From positions 1-64,000 of the forward strand of contig JAJCXY010000047.1 of NCBI GenBank assembly GCA_029263215.1: 64,000 nucleotides of DNA, read 5' to 3'. Position 1 is the stretch's first letter, and each line of letters opens with the position of its first letter. A program made the translations under genes and the position numbers. Source of the DNA: Acidimicrobiales bacterium. Its GTDB lineage: Bacteria; Actinomycetota; Acidimicrobiia; Acidimicrobiales; Aldehydirespiratoraceae. Below, one piece after another: positions 52,349 through 61,728 of this stretch. The notes below the pieces were generated by a model. It did no database searches. It had not been told where the DNA came from and was given only the letters and a program-made list of their open reading frames with translations.

Positions 52349-53133
52349 GTCTGGTTCACAGCAACACGAGCGGAGGGGTCTGCACGGTCACCCTCGCCGA
52401 TGAGGACAACCGGAACTCGCTCAGTGCGGGCTTACTCGCTGAGCTCATGGATCAACTCGACGCGGCCGAGGCCGACGAGTCGGTGCGGGTGATCGTGTTG
52501 ACCAACTCCGGACCGGTCTTTTGCGCCGGAGCCAACCTCTCGGAGCGTTCTGGTGTATCAGAGGGGGCTGCCCCAACCCGGCAGGTCGACCCGGTGGAGA
52601 TGTTCACCCGTTTCCAACGATCGCCTAAGCCGTATGTGGGACGGATCGCGGGACATTGCGTTGCCGGTGGGATGGGAATCGCGGCGGCGATGGATATCTC
52701 GATCGCCGTCGACACAGCCAAGATGGGATTCACCGAGGTGCGGATCGGTGTCGCTCCCGCCATGATCTCGGTGCTTTGTCTGCCCAAGATGAGGGAGGCC
52801 GACGCCAGAGCTGCCTTCTTGCGGGGCCATCGCATGCTGGCGCCAGAGGCGGCACGAATCGGACTGATCAATGCCGCGGTGCCGGCGGAGCAGCTCGACG
52901 CCGAGGTCGACGCTGTGGTGCGCGACCTACTCGCGGGAAGCCCGGCCGGCATCGCTGCGGCCAAGGAACTGCTCCGGCGAGTGCCGGAGATGTCGACCAC
53001 CGATGCATTCGCGTGGACCTCGGAACTCTCCGCATCGCTGTTCAAGACCGACGACGCCCGCGAGGGAATGGCCGCCTTCCTCGAGAAACGCCCCGCACGC
53101 TGGATCCCGACCGACCCCACGGAAGAGAACTGA
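52345..53133 (+). CDS. Enoyl-CoA hydratase/isomerase (crotonase superfamily)
   Basis: A 262-residue crotonase: oxyanion-hole motifs CAGANLSER and IAGHCVAGGMGIAAAMDISI. The second catalytic Glu is seen in FTEVRIGVAP, but the first (usual GGGxEL) is replaced by GGMGI, so isomerase or another crotonase reaction is possible instead of hydration. ATGA overlap with the TetR stop. Confidence 0.87.
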   Translation: MSLVHSNTSGGVCTVTLADEDNRNSLSAGLLAELMDQLDAAEADESVRVIVLTNSGPVFCAGANLSERSGVSEGAAPTRQVDPVEMFTRFQRSPKPYVGRIAGHCVAGGMGIAAAMDISIAVDTAKMGFTEVRIGVAPAMISVLCLPKMREADARAAFLRGHRMLAPEAARIGLINAAVPAEQLDAEVDAVVRDLLAGSPAGIAAAKELLRRVPEMSTTDAFAWTSELSASLFKTDDAREGMAAFLEKRPARWIPTDPTEEN

Positions 53134-54392
53134 TGGACTTCGACTTCCCCGCCGACGACGACCCCCGCCGTCTCGCAGTGCGCGAATGGCGCGCCGAGCA
53201 TCCCGAGCCCACCCAGCAGGATCTCGCCGACGCCGGCTACGTAGTGCCTCATTGGCCCAAGCCCTGGGGTCTCGATGCCGACCCGATCCACCAGATCATC
53301 ATCAGCCAGGAGTTGAAGGGCCTGAATGTCAGGCGCCGGGCCAACTCCGAGGGGACCGTTGGCAGCAACGCGATCGGGATCGGCTGGGCTGCACCCACGA
53401 TTCTCCTCGGAGGCAGCGAGCAACAGCAAGAGCGCTACCTGCCGAAGATCTTCAACCACGAGGAGATCTGGTGCCAGCTGTTCTCCGAACCCGACGCGGG
53501 CTCAGACCTCGCCAACCTCTCCACCCGAGCGGTCCGCGACGGAGACGAATACATCGTCAACGGTTCGAAGATCTGGTCGAGCGGTGCCCACGGTTCCGAC
53601 ATGGGAATTCTCATCGCCCGAACCGACCCCGAAGCTCCGAAGCATCGGGGCATCTCCTACTTCGTTTGCCCCATGGACACACCGGGCATCACCATGTCGC
53701 CGATCGTCGACATGACAACGGCCCATTCCTTCAATCAGGTGTTCTTCGACGACATGAGGCTCCACGAGTCGATGCGGATCGGTGATGAGGGTGATGGCTG
53801 GCGCTTCGCCAAGGTCACCCTCGCCAACGAGCGGGTCTCCCTGTCGTCGGCGGGTTCGCTGTGGGGAGAGGGCCCATCGGCTGAGAAACTTCTCGATCTG
53901 GTACGAGCATCCGGCGGAGTGTCAGACCCGGTCCTTCGCGACAAGGTTGCCCGCATGCACTGCAATGCAGAAGTGTTGAGGCTCAACCGTCTGCGCACGC
54001 TCAGTGCGAAACTGAAGGGACGAACGCCGGGAACCGAGGCGTCGATCCAGAAGTTGATGGCCGATGAGCACGGCCAGGAAGTGATGGAGTTGGCCAAGGA
54101 ACTGCAGGGAACATCGGGACTGCTCGACGGGTCAGGACCAGCGGGAGCGCTGGCGCAGGGAATGCGCGGCGGTGCGACCGAGATCAACTTCCCTAGAGGC
54201 GAAGAAAGCCAGTTTCCCGACGTCGACCCGGTTTGGCACTACGGCTTCTTGTTTTCGCCGGCGCTCACCTTGGGCGGCGGAACGTGGGCGGTACAACGCA
54301 ACATCGTTGCCGAGCAGGTGCTCGGCCTGCCCCGTGAACCGAATATCGAAAAGGGAATGAGCTGGGCTGATACCCAGAGGAGGACCCCATGA
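53133..54392 (+). CDS. Acyl-CoA dehydrogenase
   Basis: A 419-residue ACAD flavoprotein: QLFSEPDAGSDLANLSTRAV, GSKIWSSGAHGSDMGILIAR, then GWRFAKVTLANERVSL and the C-terminal helical domain. It oxidises an acyl-CoA to the enoyl form using FAD. The ATG shares its A with the preceding TGA. It fits the pathway of carboxylase, crotonase and dehydrogenase. Confidence 0.92.
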   Translation: MDFDFPADDDPRRLAVREWRAEHPEPTQQDLADAGYVVPHWPKPWGLDADPIHQIIISQELKGLNVRRRANSEGTVGSNAIGIGWAAPTILLGGSEQQQERYLPKIFNHEEIWCQLFSEPDAGSDLANLSTRAVRDGDEYIVNGSKIWSSGAHGSDMGILIARTDPEAPKHRGISYFVCPMDTPGITMSPIVDMTTAHSFNQVFFDDMRLHESMRIGDEGDGWRFAKVTLANERVSLSSAGSLWGEGPSAEKLLDLVRASGGVSDPVLRDKVARMHCNAEVLRLNRLRTLSAKLKGRTPGTEASIQKLMADEHGQEVMELAKELQGTSGLLDGSGPAGALAQGMRGGATEINFPRGEESQFPDVDPVWHYGFLFSPALTLGGGTWAVQRNIVAEQVLGLPREPNIEKGMSWADTQRRTP

Positions 54393-55534
54393 AAACCGAA
54401 GTCACCGACCTGTTGGGAATCGAATTCCCGATCCTGGCGTTCAGCCATTGCCGCGATGTGGTGGCTGCCGTCTCCAAGGCCGGCGGGTTCGGCGTGTTGG
54501 GTGCGGTGGGCCACACACCCGAGCAGCTCGAGATCGATCTTCAGTGGATCGAAGACGAGATCGGCGACAAGCAGTACGGCGTCGACCTGATCGTGCCCGC
54601 GAAGTATGCCGGCGACGACGGTGGCGGATACACGATGGATGATCTTCGCCAGCTGATTCCCAGTCAGCATCAGGAGTTCGTCGACGACATCCTGGCCCGC
54701 TACGACGTGCCTGAACTGGGGTCAGGCGACGAGAGCGAGATCCGATCGGTGGCTGATGCCGGCGGCAACGATGCTCCCTTCTCGGCCAAAGCGGCAGGAC
54801 CCCAGCTCGACATTGCGCTGGCCTACAAGACAGCGTTCGTGGCCAACGCCCTCGGCCCTCCCCCCCAGTTCCTGATCGAACGGGTGAAGGAGGAGGGTCG
54901 CCTGGTGGGAGCTCTTGCGGGGCGTCCGTCGCATGCCCAGCGCCACCAGAATGCGGGTGTCGACATCATCGTCGCCCAGGGGTCTGAAGCCGGTGGCCAC
55001 ACCGGTGAGATCGGTTCGATGGTGCTCATCCCCGAGATCGTCGACTCGGTCGACATCCCCGTACTCGGGGCCGGCGGTATCGGCCGCGGCCGCCAGATGG
55101 CCGCCGCGATGGCGCTCGGAGCTCAGGGCGTGTGGTGTGGCTCGGTCTGGCTCACCACCGACGAGGCGGAGACCCATCCCGTTGTGAAGGAGAAGTTCCT
55201 CGCTGCGTCGTCGGCCGACACGATCCGGTCGCGAAGCATCACCGGGAAACACGCTCGGATGTTGAAGTCGGCGTGGACCGAAGAGTGGAACCGCGAAGAC
55301 TCCCCTGACCCGCTGGGGATGCCATTGCAGCCAGTTCTCACCGCCACGGCTCAGAAGCGAATCTCCAGGGCAGCTCACAACTCCGGTTCCGGGGCCGAGA
55401 AGCTCGCCAACTACTTTGTGGGCCAGATCGTGGGCAACATGAACCAGCGCAAGAACTCCACCCAGGTGGTCTTCGACATGGTGGAGGAGTTCATCGAGGC
55501 GGTCGAGTCGCTGCAGGGCCAGCTGGAATACTGA
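54389..55534 (+). CDS. Nitronate monooxygenase/2-nitropropane dioxygenase-like FMN oxidoreductase
   Basis: A 381-residue TIM-barrel FMN enzyme: LLGIEFPILAFSHCRDVVAA, the catalytic/flavin motif IIVAQGSEAGGHTGEIGSMV, VLGAGGIGRGRQMAAAMALG and AQGVWCGSVWL. Close in type to class I/II NPD proteins. Actinobacterial catabolic operons often carry this gene as a possible enoyl or nitro oxidoreductase. ATGA overlap with the ACAD; last gene of the operon. Confidence 0.85.
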   Translation: MKTEVTDLLGIEFPILAFSHCRDVVAAVSKAGGFGVLGAVGHTPEQLEIDLQWIEDEIGDKQYGVDLIVPAKYAGDDGGGYTMDDLRQLIPSQHQEFVDDILARYDVPELGSGDESEIRSVADAGGNDAPFSAKAAGPQLDIALAYKTAFVANALGPPPQFLIERVKEEGRLVGALAGRPSHAQRHQNAGVDIIVAQGSEAGGHTGEIGSMVLIPEIVDSVDIPVLGAGGIGRGRQMAAAMALGAQGVWCGSVWLTTDEAETHPVVKEKFLAASSADTIRSRSITGKHARMLKSAWTEEWNREDSPDPLGMPLQPVLTATAQKRISRAAHNSGSGAEKLANYFVGQIVGNMNQRKNSTQVVFDMVEEFIEAVESLQGQLEY

Positions 55535-55580
55535 GCTCCGCCCGCGCAGTTACGGTCTCGATGCTCTACGATCGCACGCC

Positions 55581-56174
55581 GTGACCACCCTGTTCGGACG
55601 CCGTGTGTTGCTTCGCCCGCTCGAGGCCGGCGACTTCGCAAAGTGGCAGGAAGTGCGGCGCCACAACTCCGAATGGCTGACCCGGTGGGAGCCTCAGCGC
55701 CTGCCTGGCCAGCCGGATGTCGTGGAGGACTCCCACGCTTTCGGGGTGCGGTGTTCTGCCCGCCAACGCGAGCGCCAGCTGGGCACCGGCTACGGCTTCG
55801 GCATCTTCGTCGACGGGGCATTTGGCGGCGAGATCAACCTCAACTCGCTCCAACGCGGTCCGTTTCAGAATGCCTACATCGGATACTGGATCGATGAACG
55901 ACTGGCCGGCGAGGGCTTCACCCCCGAGGCCTTCATCGTGTGTGTGAGGTTTGCCTTCGAGGAGCTCCATCTCCACCGTGTGCAGGCCGCCATCGTCCCC
56001 CGCAACACAGCGAGCAGGCGCGTGGTGGAAAAGCTCGGGCTTCGCGACGAGGGAACGGCCAAGAAGTATCTCGAGATCAACGGGGTGTGGGAGGACCACA
56101 TCCGTTTCGCCATCACCACCGAGGACTGGACCGAGCGAGGCGCTGCCCTGATCGAGAAGTGGGTCGGCTTCTAG
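55581..56174 (+). CDS. GNAT acetyltransferase, RimJ-like
   Basis: A 197-residue GNAT protein of the RimJ/RimL type: RVLLRPLEAGDFAKWQEVRR, YGFGIFVDGAFGGEINLNSL, AYIGYWIDERLAGEGFTPEA, the acetyl-CoA loop region and RNTASRRVVEKLGLRDEGTA. These acetylate protein N-termini or antibiotics. TACGAT lies eight bases before the GTG at 55581. Confidence 0.88.
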   Translation: MTTLFGRRVLLRPLEAGDFAKWQEVRRHNSEWLTRWEPQRLPGQPDVVEDSHAFGVRCSARQRERQLGTGYGFGIFVDGAFGGEINLNSLQRGPFQNAYIGYWIDERLAGEGFTPEAFIVCVRFAFEELHLHRVQAAIVPRNTASRRVVEKLGLRDEGTAKKYLEINGVWEDHIRFAITTEDWTERGAALIEKWVGF

Positions 56175-56192
56175 CCAGCCCTGTCGGGGAGG

Positions 56193-56939
56193 TCAGCTGC
56201 TCTTGTCGAGGAAGGCATCCATGCGGCGGCGCTTGTCGTCGGAGTCGAACAGGAGGGCCTGGGCTGCGATGTCGAACCCCGTTGTGGCCGGTCGGTCCTG
56301 ACGCAGGGATAGCTTGGTGAGTTCCAGCGCCCGCCATGAGTTGCGCGAGATGCGGCGAGCCATTGCGACGGCGTCGTCGAGCAATGACTCGGGCTCGCTG
56401 AGCTGGTCGACGAGGCCTGCAGCGAGGGCCTCGGTGCCATCGATGCGTCGTGCGGTGTAGAGCATCTGGCGGGCCAGGCCGAGTCCCACCAACTGCCGCA
56501 GGCGCCAGTTGGCCCCCGCCCCGGCCAGGATGCCGAGTCCGAGCTCGGGTTGGCCGAGGGAGGATTTCGGCGTGGCGAGGCGTAGGTCGCAGGACATGGC
56601 GAGCTCACAGCCTCCACCGAGCGCGTAGCCGTCGATCGCCGCGATGGTGGGCCACCGATGCGACTCGATGCGCTCGAAGAGACCCGCGTTGATCGACCGG
56701 AACGCGTCGTCAGAAGTACGGTCGCGGAGCTCTCGTATGTCGGCCCCGGACACGAACATTCCCGGTGTGGTGGAGTGGAACACCAGGATCGTGGGCTTCG
56801 ACTGGAAGCGGGTCAGAACATCGCCGAGTTCGTTGATCGTGACCTCGTCGATGGCGTTGCGGCGATCGGCGTTGTCGAAGCCGACCGTGACGATGTTGTC
56901 GTCGATCTGGCCAACCGCGAGAAAGGGGGCGTCGCTCAT
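56193..56939 (-). CDS. Enoyl-CoA hydratase
   Basis: A 248-residue crotonase with both catalytic glutamates: GGGCELAMSCDLRLA (first Glu) and LGQPELGLGIL (second Glu), plus the oxyanion residues in SGADIRELRD. A true hydratase of trans-2-enoyl-CoA is likely. The ATG at 56939 is used; an ATG five codons upstream (56954) is possible. Divergent from the 3-hydroxyacyl-CoA dehydrogenase gene, which runs next in beta-oxidation. Confidence 0.9.
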   Translation of the reverse strand: MSDAPFLAVGQIDDNIVTVGFDNADRRNAIDEVTINELGDVLTRFQSKPTILVFHSTTPGMFVSGADIRELRDRTSDDAFRSINAGLFERIESHRWPTIAAIDGYALGGGCELAMSCDLRLATPKSSLGQPELGLGILAGAGANWRLRQLVGLGLARQMLYTARRIDGTEALAAGLVDQLSEPESLLDDAVAMARRISRNSWRALELTKLSLRQDRPATTGFDIAAQALLFDSDDKRRRMDAFLDKSS

Positions 56940-56985
56940 GTCGAAGTGATACACGCTGGGCGACCGTCACGCTAGGGTCGCAGCC

Positions 56986-57810
56986 GTGATCGTCGTAGTC
57001 GGTGGTGGCACCATGGGTGCCGGAATTGCAACCAGTTTCCTCCTCATCGGAGAGGAGGTCACGCTTGTCGAGACGAGTATCGAGTTCATTGAAGGTGCGA
57101 TTGGCCGTGTTACCGAGTCGCTCGAACGCCTGGCCCGAAAGCGCGATGATCTCGATCCGGCCGAGGCACTCACCCGGCTCGATGCACGCACTGATCATGG
57201 TTCGGTTGATGCTGCCTTGGTGATCGAGGCGGTTCCCGAGGATCTCGCCCTCAAGCAGGCGATGTTCACCTCCCTGGAAGAGATCTACCCGCCCAACACG
57301 ATCTTCGCTTCCAACACCAGCTCCCTCTCCATCACCGCCATGGCGAGCGTGTTGGCGAGCCCCGAACGGTTCATCGGGATGCACTTCTTCAACCCGGTTC
57401 CGGTGTCGAGCTTGGTGGAATTGGTGGTGGGGGAGTCAACCAGCGACACCACAGTGGCCGACGCGCGGGCTTGGGTCGAGCGCCTCGGCAAGACCCCGAT
57501 CGTGGTGAAGGACTCGCCGGGGTTCGCCTCGAGTCGTCTCGGGATCGCCCTCGGCATGGAGGCGATTCGCATGTTCGAATCGGGTGTGGCCTCCGCGGCC
57601 GACATCGATTCGGCCATGCAGCTCGGGTATCACCATCCGATGGGTCCCCTGAAACTCACCGACCTCGTGGGCCTCGACATCAGGCTCGCCATCGCCGAGC
57701 ATCTCGCGGTGGAACTGGGCCCGCGATTCGAACCTCCCGAGTTGCTGCGCTCGATGGTGGCCGAGGGCAAGCTCGGCAAGAAGTCGGCCGAGGGATTCTA
57801 CGTCTGGTGA
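56986..57810 (+). CDS. 3-hydroxyacyl-CoA dehydrogenase
   Basis: A 274-residue NAD-dependent dehydrogenase: dinucleotide loop VVVGGGTMGAGIATSFLLIG, SNTSSLSITAMA, the catalytic histidine in MHFFNPVPV and the C-terminal domain DSPGFASSRLGIALGMEAIR..LGYHHPMGPLKLTDLVGLD. Oxidises 3-hydroxyacyl-CoA or 3-hydroxybutyryl-CoA. TAGGGT ends seven bases before the GTG at 56986. Confidence 0.92.
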   Translation: MIVVVGGGTMGAGIATSFLLIGEEVTLVETSIEFIEGAIGRVTESLERLARKRDDLDPAEALTRLDARTDHGSVDAALVIEAVPEDLALKQAMFTSLEEIYPPNTIFASNTSSLSITAMASVLASPERFIGMHFFNPVPVSSLVELVVGESTSDTTVADARAWVERLGKTPIVVKDSPGFASSRLGIALGMEAIRMFESGVASAADIDSAMQLGYHHPMGPLKLTDLVGLDIRLAIAEHLAVELGPRFEPPELLRSMVAEGKLGKKSAEGFYVW

Positions 57811-57827
57811 ACACTGAGGTCGGCTGC

Positions 57828-58589
57828 TCAGTCGCCTGAGGAAATGTTCTTCTGGAGACTCTCGACCAGGGCCCGGAAGGTGGGTGTGCCCATTGACCAG
57901 AGTTGGGGATGGAGTTCGTGGTCGACGGCCTGGTTCGACTCGGCGACAGTGTCGAGGGTGAGGACCGAGGCCTTGGTCCGGGCCACCAGTTCCTTCTCCT
58001 GGCCGGCGGCGATGGCCGCCAACGCGACCGCTTCGTCGAGTAGATCGGCATCATCGACCACACCCCACACCAGCCCTAGTTCGTGAGCCTGTTCGGCCCG
58101 GATCACCTGGCCGAACAACACCATGGCCATGGTGGTCTGACGGCCCACGATCGAGCGCAAGCGCCAGGTGTGGCCGCCGCCGGGGTGGAGTCCGATCTGG
58201 AGGAACCGCGAGTCGAAGCGAGCCTTCTCCCTGGCCGCGAGCACCACATCACAGGCCAAAACCATGTTGAAGCCGGCTCCGACGGCGGCGCCGTTCACCG
58301 CCGCGACCGTCGGCAGCGAGGTGTGGGCGATGCGCATGAAGCCCTCGTAGATCCTCTTCATCCCCTCAGCGTCCTGGTCGGCCAACAGATCATCGAGGTC
58401 GGCCCCGGCGCAGAAGGCGGGTGGAGCGCCGGTGATCACCAGCGCACCGATGTCGGGGTCGGACTCCCACTCGTCGAGCGCCGCGCCGATCTCGGTATTC
58501 ATGGCGAGGGTGATTGCGTTTCGTTTTTCGGCGTCGTCGAATGTGAGTACGGCGACGCGGTCACGAACTTCGGTACGGATGAGACTCAT
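57828..58589 (-). CDS. Enoyl-CoA hydratase/isomerase family protein
   Basis: A 253-residue crotonase: oxyanion-hole residues in CAGADLDDLL and VNGAAVGAGFNMVLACDVVL. The first catalytic Glu position is Asn and the second segment is FLQIGLHPGGG, so hydration chemistry by the usual Glu pair is not expected; it may be an isomerase or another reaction. Convergent with the dehydrogenase gene. Confidence 0.87.
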   Translation of the reverse strand: MSLIRTEVRDRVAVLTFDDAEKRNAITLAMNTEIGAALDEWESDPDIGALVITGAPPAFCAGADLDDLLADQDAEGMKRIYEGFMRIAHTSLPTVAAVNGAAVGAGFNMVLACDVVLAAREKARFDSRFLQIGLHPGGGHTWRLRSIVGRQTTMAMVLFGQVIRAEQAHELGLVWGVVDDADLLDEAVALAAIAAGQEKELVARTKASVLTLDTVAESNQAVDHELHPQLWSMGTPTFRALVESLQKNISSGD

Positions 58590-58636
58590 GGCGGGCAGTC
58601 TCCCATGAGGATGCCTGGGCCAACGATCCCGGTGGA

Positions 58637-58642
58637 TACGGT
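58637..58642 (+). promoter_or_regulatory. -10 box of the phytanoyl-CoA dioxygenase gene, leaderless start
   Basis: TACGGT ends six bases before the ATG at 58649, putting the predicted transcription start on the start codon. Confidence 0.5.
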
Positions 58643-58648
58643 GGTCTG

Positions 58649-59455
58649 ATGCCTGCGCTCGTCGAAGACTCCCTCATCCAGGCATTCGCTGATGATGGGG
58701 TCGTGGTGCTGCGCGGTGTGTTCGCCGACTGGATCGACACCCTGGCATCCGGGGTGGCTCGCAACGAGTCTCAGCCGGGTCCGTCGTTCGCCGAGAACGT
58801 ACCGCCGGGAGAACCCGGCCGTTTCTGGGACGACTACTGCAACTGGTCGCGCATCGACGAGTTCGAGCGGTTCGTGTTCGGATCGTCTGCCGCTTCGATC
58901 GCGGGGCAGTTGATGCGGTCGAACCGGGTTCAGCTCTTTCACGAGCATGTTCTGGTGAAGGACGCGGGCACGCCGGTGGCTACGCCCTGGCATTCCGATG
59001 GTCCCTACTACTTTGTCGATGGCACCCAGACCGTCAGTTTCTGGATCCCCCTCGATCCGGTTGACGACGCGTCGTTGCGCCTCATTCGAGGTTCGCACCT
59101 CTGGTCGAAGGATGTGCTTCCTGTGCGCTGGTTGGGCGGTGCCGACTTCTATGGCGACGCCGACGACTATCTGCCTGTCCCCGACCCCGACGCCGATCCC
59201 GATCGTTACGAACTTGGCGAGTGGCCCCTCGAGCCCGGTGATGCGGTTGCTTTCAATTTCAGAACAGTGCATGGAGCGCGAGGAAACCATTCCTCACTCC
59301 GTCGACGGGCTTTTTCGGTGCGGTTCGTGGGCGACGATGCCCGTTATGGGGAGCGGCCCGGCCCGACATCACCGCCCTTCCCCGGCCACGGGATGGTGGC
59401 GGGCGAGCGCCTGAGGTCCGATTGGTTCCCGTACGTCGTCGGCGCTGCGAAGTGA
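58649..59455 (+). CDS. Phytanoyl-CoA dioxygenase (PhyH) family protein
   Basis: A 268-residue Fe(II)/2-oxoglutarate oxygenase. The iron triad is H115-x-D117 (TPWHSDGPYY) and H208 (NFRTVHGARGN); the 2-oxoglutarate arginine is probably within RRR218-220. PhyH enzymes hydroxylate acyl-CoA or small molecules. It is coupled to the MFS gene (GTGA), which suggests that a modified or imported compound is handled. Confidence 0.88.
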   Translation: MPALVEDSLIQAFADDGVVVLRGVFADWIDTLASGVARNESQPGPSFAENVPPGEPGRFWDDYCNWSRIDEFERFVFGSSAASIAGQLMRSNRVQLFHEHVLVKDAGTPVATPWHSDGPYYFVDGTQTVSFWIPLDPVDDASLRLIRGSHLWSKDVLPVRWLGGADFYGDADDYLPVPDPDADPDRYELGEWPLEPGDAVAFNFRTVHGARGNHSSLRRRAFSVRFVGDDARYGERPGPTSPPFPGHGMVAGERLRSDWFPYVVGAAK

Positions 59456-60783
59456 GTGGACTGAGGCAGGCGGCCGACGCGTTCCGGGTCCGCAACTATC
59501 GGCTCTTTTGGATTGGCGGGCTCGTCTCCAACACGGGCCGGTGGTTTCAGGCCGTGGCCATCCCGATCGTGGTTTACGACCTCACCGGCAGCGCGGGTTG
59601 GGTTGGGCTCGCCGGGTTCGCCCAGATCATCCCGCTGGCGGTCATGGCTCCGATCGGTGGCGCGGTCGCCGACCGCTATTCCCGACGCAGCATCCTCTTT
59701 CTTGCCCAGATCCTTCGTGCGCTGGGTGCAGTGGGGTTCATCGTCATGTGGTTCTCCGGCGTGCGTGACGCCGGCGCGTATGTGGTCATGTCGTTCGTGT
59801 CGGGCCTCGCGGCGGGAGTCAACCTGCCTGCTTGGCAGGCCTTTGTGAGTGAACTCGTGCCGCGCGACCTGCTGCTGAGTGCGATCACGATGAATTCGGC
59901 CCAGTTCAACTCTTCCCGCTTGATCGGGCCCGCTCTCGCCGGGCTCGTCATTGCCACCTGGGGTCCGGGTTGGGCGTTCGTTATCAACGCGGTGAGTTTC
60001 AGCGCGGTGATCATTTCTCTGGCCATGATCCGGGTGCCGAAGATCCACAAGCCGCCGTCGGAACGGATGCGACCGCTGCGGGAGTTCGCGGGAGCGGTTC
60101 GATACGCGCGGCAGCGCGCGGGTATACGTACCGCCATCGCTACGGCTTCTCTGATCGGCTTCTTCGGGCTCTCCATGCAGGTTCTCGCCGTGGTCATGGC
60201 GAAGGAGGTCTTCGAACGAGGCGACCGTGGCTATGGCCTGATGCTGTCGGCTCTCGGCAGCGGTGCGGTCGTGTCGTCGCCGGTCGTGGCCAGCATCGGT
60301 GCGAGGTTCCGTCGCTCTCAGATCCAGGAATGGGCGCTGTTGTTGTACGGAGCGGGGATCGTGGTGTTGGCGGTGGCACCGGCCTACGAGTTGGCGCTGG
60401 TCGGATTGTTCTTGATGGGCGCCGCCCACATCACCTCGGCCTCCACTCTCAACACCGCCATCCAGATGCAGGTGGATGAGGATGTGCGGGCCAAGGTGCT
60501 GTCGGTGTACCTGATGGTATTGATGACAGCCAACCCGATGGGGCAGCTGATCCTGGCCCAGATAGTGGAGCAGATCGGTCCTCGCGAAACGATCGCGGGA
60601 GCCGGTGGGGCTCTATTCCTGGTGGCGGGATGGCTCCGCTTCCGAGGCCACCTGAAAGGTCTCGACGAGGAGACTGGCGCCTACGAACCGGCAGCGGCGG
60701 CGGAAGCCCATCCGTCGACCCCGGCACCGCCGAAGGGTTACCAGCCGTCGCCCCCGGCGGCTTCTTCGCCGTCGGACAGGTAG
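59452..60783 (+). CDS. MFS transporter (EntS/MFS_3-like)
   Basis: A 443-residue major facilitator with about 12 helices. Motif A-like GGAVADRYSRRSILF follows the second helix; SVNLPAW-type ASGLAAGVNLPAWQAF, and a Pro-rich cytoplasmic tail (about 415-443). Belongs to the MFS_3/enterobactin-exporter-like set. The GTG overlaps the PhyH stop. The substrate is unknown. The last 46 bases overlap the convergent nuclease gene. Confidence 0.87.
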   Translation: MSGLRQAADAFRVRNYRLFWIGGLVSNTGRWFQAVAIPIVVYDLTGSAGWVGLAGFAQIIPLAVMAPIGGAVADRYSRRSILFLAQILRALGAVGFIVMWFSGVRDAGAYVVMSFVSGLAAGVNLPAWQAFVSELVPRDLLLSAITMNSAQFNSSRLIGPALAGLVIATWGPGWAFVINAVSFSAVIISLAMIRVPKIHKPPSERMRPLREFAGAVRYARQRAGIRTAIATASLIGFFGLSMQVLAVVMAKEVFERGDRGYGLMLSALGSGAVVSSPVVASIGARFRRSQIQEWALLLYGAGIVVLAVAPAYELALVGLFLMGAAHITSASTLNTAIQMQVDEDVRAKVLSVYLMVLMTANPMGQLILAQIVEQIGPRETIAGAGGALFLVAGWLRFRGHLKGLDEETGAYEPAAAAEAHPSTPAPPKGYQPSPPAASSPSDR

Positions 60784-61688
60784 CGCTCGCCCACATCGCA
60801 GCCGGTGAGCGCCACACACCAGCGACAGGCCGGGCCGGGCGCGGTGTTCGGCTCGCGATCGCGGCGCCGCACGTCGAGGATCTTGGCGATGCCGTCGACC
60901 GTTCGGGCCGCAGTGGAAAACAGCAGGGCCTCGGTGACATCTTCGGGCAGGAAGCGACCCTGATCGAGGTAGTAGGTGGCGAGGCGGCGCGGTGGTGTGC
61001 CGAGCCGGATCGTCTCGACCAGGGCATAGAAGCGAAGGTCGTCGAGGTGTTGGGGAGCGAAGCCGCCGGTTTTGAGGTCGATGAGCACCTTGCCGGCCCG
61101 ATCGCCTTCGGCCTGACCGAGGGCGAGATCGACCTTGCCGCTGAGCACGAAGGTGTCGTGGATCTCGAGCCTGAGCCTGCTTTCGGTGACGGGGCGCCAT
61201 TGAGATTTGAGCGGTGGCCAGCACTCGAGGAACTTCACAACCCGGTCGTTCGCGTCGGCTCTGAGCTCGGCCCGTTCCACCTCGCTGCAGGTCTGTAGCC
61301 AGTCGGCGAGTCCGTCGATCCCTTCTGAGAGGCGTGAGATCGATTCGTCGACGAGTACGAGCGGCTCGGGTTCGCGGCGCCAGTGGATCGAGAGTTCGAT
61401 GGCTTTGTGAGCGATGGTGCCGCGAGCGAGGGGAACCGACCAGGCGAACTCTTCGTCGTCCTCGGCGAGGAAGCGGCGTTCGCATCCCATCACCCGCCCG
61501 AGCAGGTGTTTGGACACGAACATGGTGTCGCCCGCGAGTTCCTCGACGTGGGGTTCCAGTCCCTCCTCGAGAGTCCGTCTCAGCTCGTGACGGATGACCG
61601 CGTCGAACTGGGGGCGCTCGTCGCGGCTGGCGCCGAGCTGGGCGAGCACCTCTTCTTGGGCGGGGTTGAGCACGGGGGGGCTGTCCAC
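60738..61688 (-). CDS. PD-(D/E)XK nuclease family protein, RecB/Cas4-like, with Fe-S cysteines
   Basis: A 316-residue RecB-family nuclease. The core is E170..VLSGKVDLALG (D187), VLIDLKTGGF (D204, K206), and QHLDDLRFYALV. Four cysteines (C69, C288, C291, C297) have the AddB/Cas4 spacing that holds a 4Fe-4S cluster. A homologue of the actinobacterial RecB family exonuclease. The GTG at 61688 is only one base from AGGAG, so a downstream start is possible. Confidence 0.87.
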   Translation of the reverse strand: MDSPPVLNPAQEEVLAQLGASRDERPQFDAVIRHELRRTLEEGLEPHVEELAGDTMFVSKHLLGRVMGCERRFLAEDDEEFAWSVPLARGTIAHKAIELSIHWRREPEPLVLVDESISRLSEGIDGLADWLQTCSEVERAELRADANDRVVKFLECWPPLKSQWRPVTESRLRLEIHDTFVLSGKVDLALGQAEGDRAGKVLIDLKTGGFAPQHLDDLRFYALVETIRLGTPPRRLATYYLDQGRFLPEDVTEALLFSTAARTVDGIAKILDVRRRDREPNTAPGPACRWCVALTGCDVGERYLSDGEEAAGGDGW

Positions 61689-61728
61689 CTCCTGAGACTG
61701 TCACACCCTCTCGTCATCATGGTGATCG

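Noticed and set aside
60738-60783. MFS transporter fused or frameshifted into the nuclease gene
   Set aside because: The genes are convergent and merely overlap by 46 bases; both C-termini are plausible.
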